NCBI RefSeq assembly: GCF_002287505.1
Contig: NZ_CP019688.1
Location: 2,220,674 to 2,284,673 of the forward strand
Length of the DNA: 64,000 bases
Origin: Corynebacterium glaucum
Lineage (GTDB): Bacteria; Actinomycetota; Actinomycetes; Mycobacteriales; Mycobacteriaceae
Reading direction: 5' to 3'
Positions 62,329 through 64,000 of the stretch are shown here, piece by piece. The translations under genes were made by a program, and so were the position numbers. Within the stretch, counting starts at the first letter, position 1. Each line of letters begins with the position of its first letter. The notes under the pieces are model-generated. The model was not told the origin of the DNA. It searched no databases and saw only the letters and a program-made list of their open reading frames with translations.

Positions 62329-64000
<1,672 letters not shown>

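Overview
The window reads as chromosomal DNA of a high-GC member of Corynebacterium or a close relative in the Mycobacteriales. The evidence is the glnX-glnH-pknG locus next to ackA-pta, the heat-shock order dnaK-grpE-dnaJ-hspR, and several blocks whose order matches Mycobacterium tuberculosis: GCS2 ligase / VirR-like / DUF3263 / def / GNAT / xthA corresponds to Rv0433-Rv0427c, and SpoU / pyrE / Rv0383c-like / clpB corresponds to Rv0380c-Rv0384c. The species cannot be named from this sequence. No rRNA, tRNA, CRISPR array, prophage or recognisable insertion sequence was seen.

Layout. 1-5.1 kb: the end of a six-gene Mrp-type Na+/H+ antiporter operon (A+B fusion, C, D, E, F, G). 5.1-11.6 kb: GCS2-type ligase, VirR-like envelope protein, DUF3263 protein, then def, a GNAT acetyltransferase, exonuclease III and cardiolipin synthase. 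11.6-15.1 kb: an AbiEi/DUF559-like protein and a NUDIX-ABC transporter operon. 15.2-24.2 kb: the GlnX-GlnH-PknG signalling operon (glutamine/amino-acid sensing towards OdhI and the TCA cycle), ackA and pta, and a divergent PurT-like ATP-grasp protein.

24.3-37.5 kb is a surface and secretion island, all on the minus strand. It has a secreted protein, a class F-type sortase-like protein, three large paralogous adhesin-like proteins and two paralogous secreted GH16-type proteins. The three adhesins share one plan: export signal, beta-rich head, DUF5979-like modules, a low-complexity stalk, one membrane helix, a Pro-rich spacer and a nearly identical C-terminal tail. None has a canonical LPXTG signal. 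This is the best candidate for an undescribed system.

37.6-50.5 kb is mostly housekeeping: purA, a PRC-barrel/DUF2382 stress protein, GT2, a FUSC-like membrane protein, fba, GH76, a SpoU methyltransferase, pyrE, a rhodanese lacking its catalytic Cys, and adh. 50.5-64 kb holds clpB with a SigH-type promoter, a decayed GltS symporter, a flavohemoprotein-like reductase, a nitrilase-family amidase, a small protein paired with a DUF1023 alpha/beta-hydrolase, pyruvate:quinone oxidoreductase, and hspR-dnaJ-grpE-dnaK (dnaK cut by the window end).

Two genome-scale signals lie on top of the genes. The 11-mer GCTTATCGACG occurs 16 times on both strands, with 7 more copies of GCTTGTCGACG. A family of intergenic palindromes built on AAACCCGGATA...TATCCGGGTTT is present in three copies.
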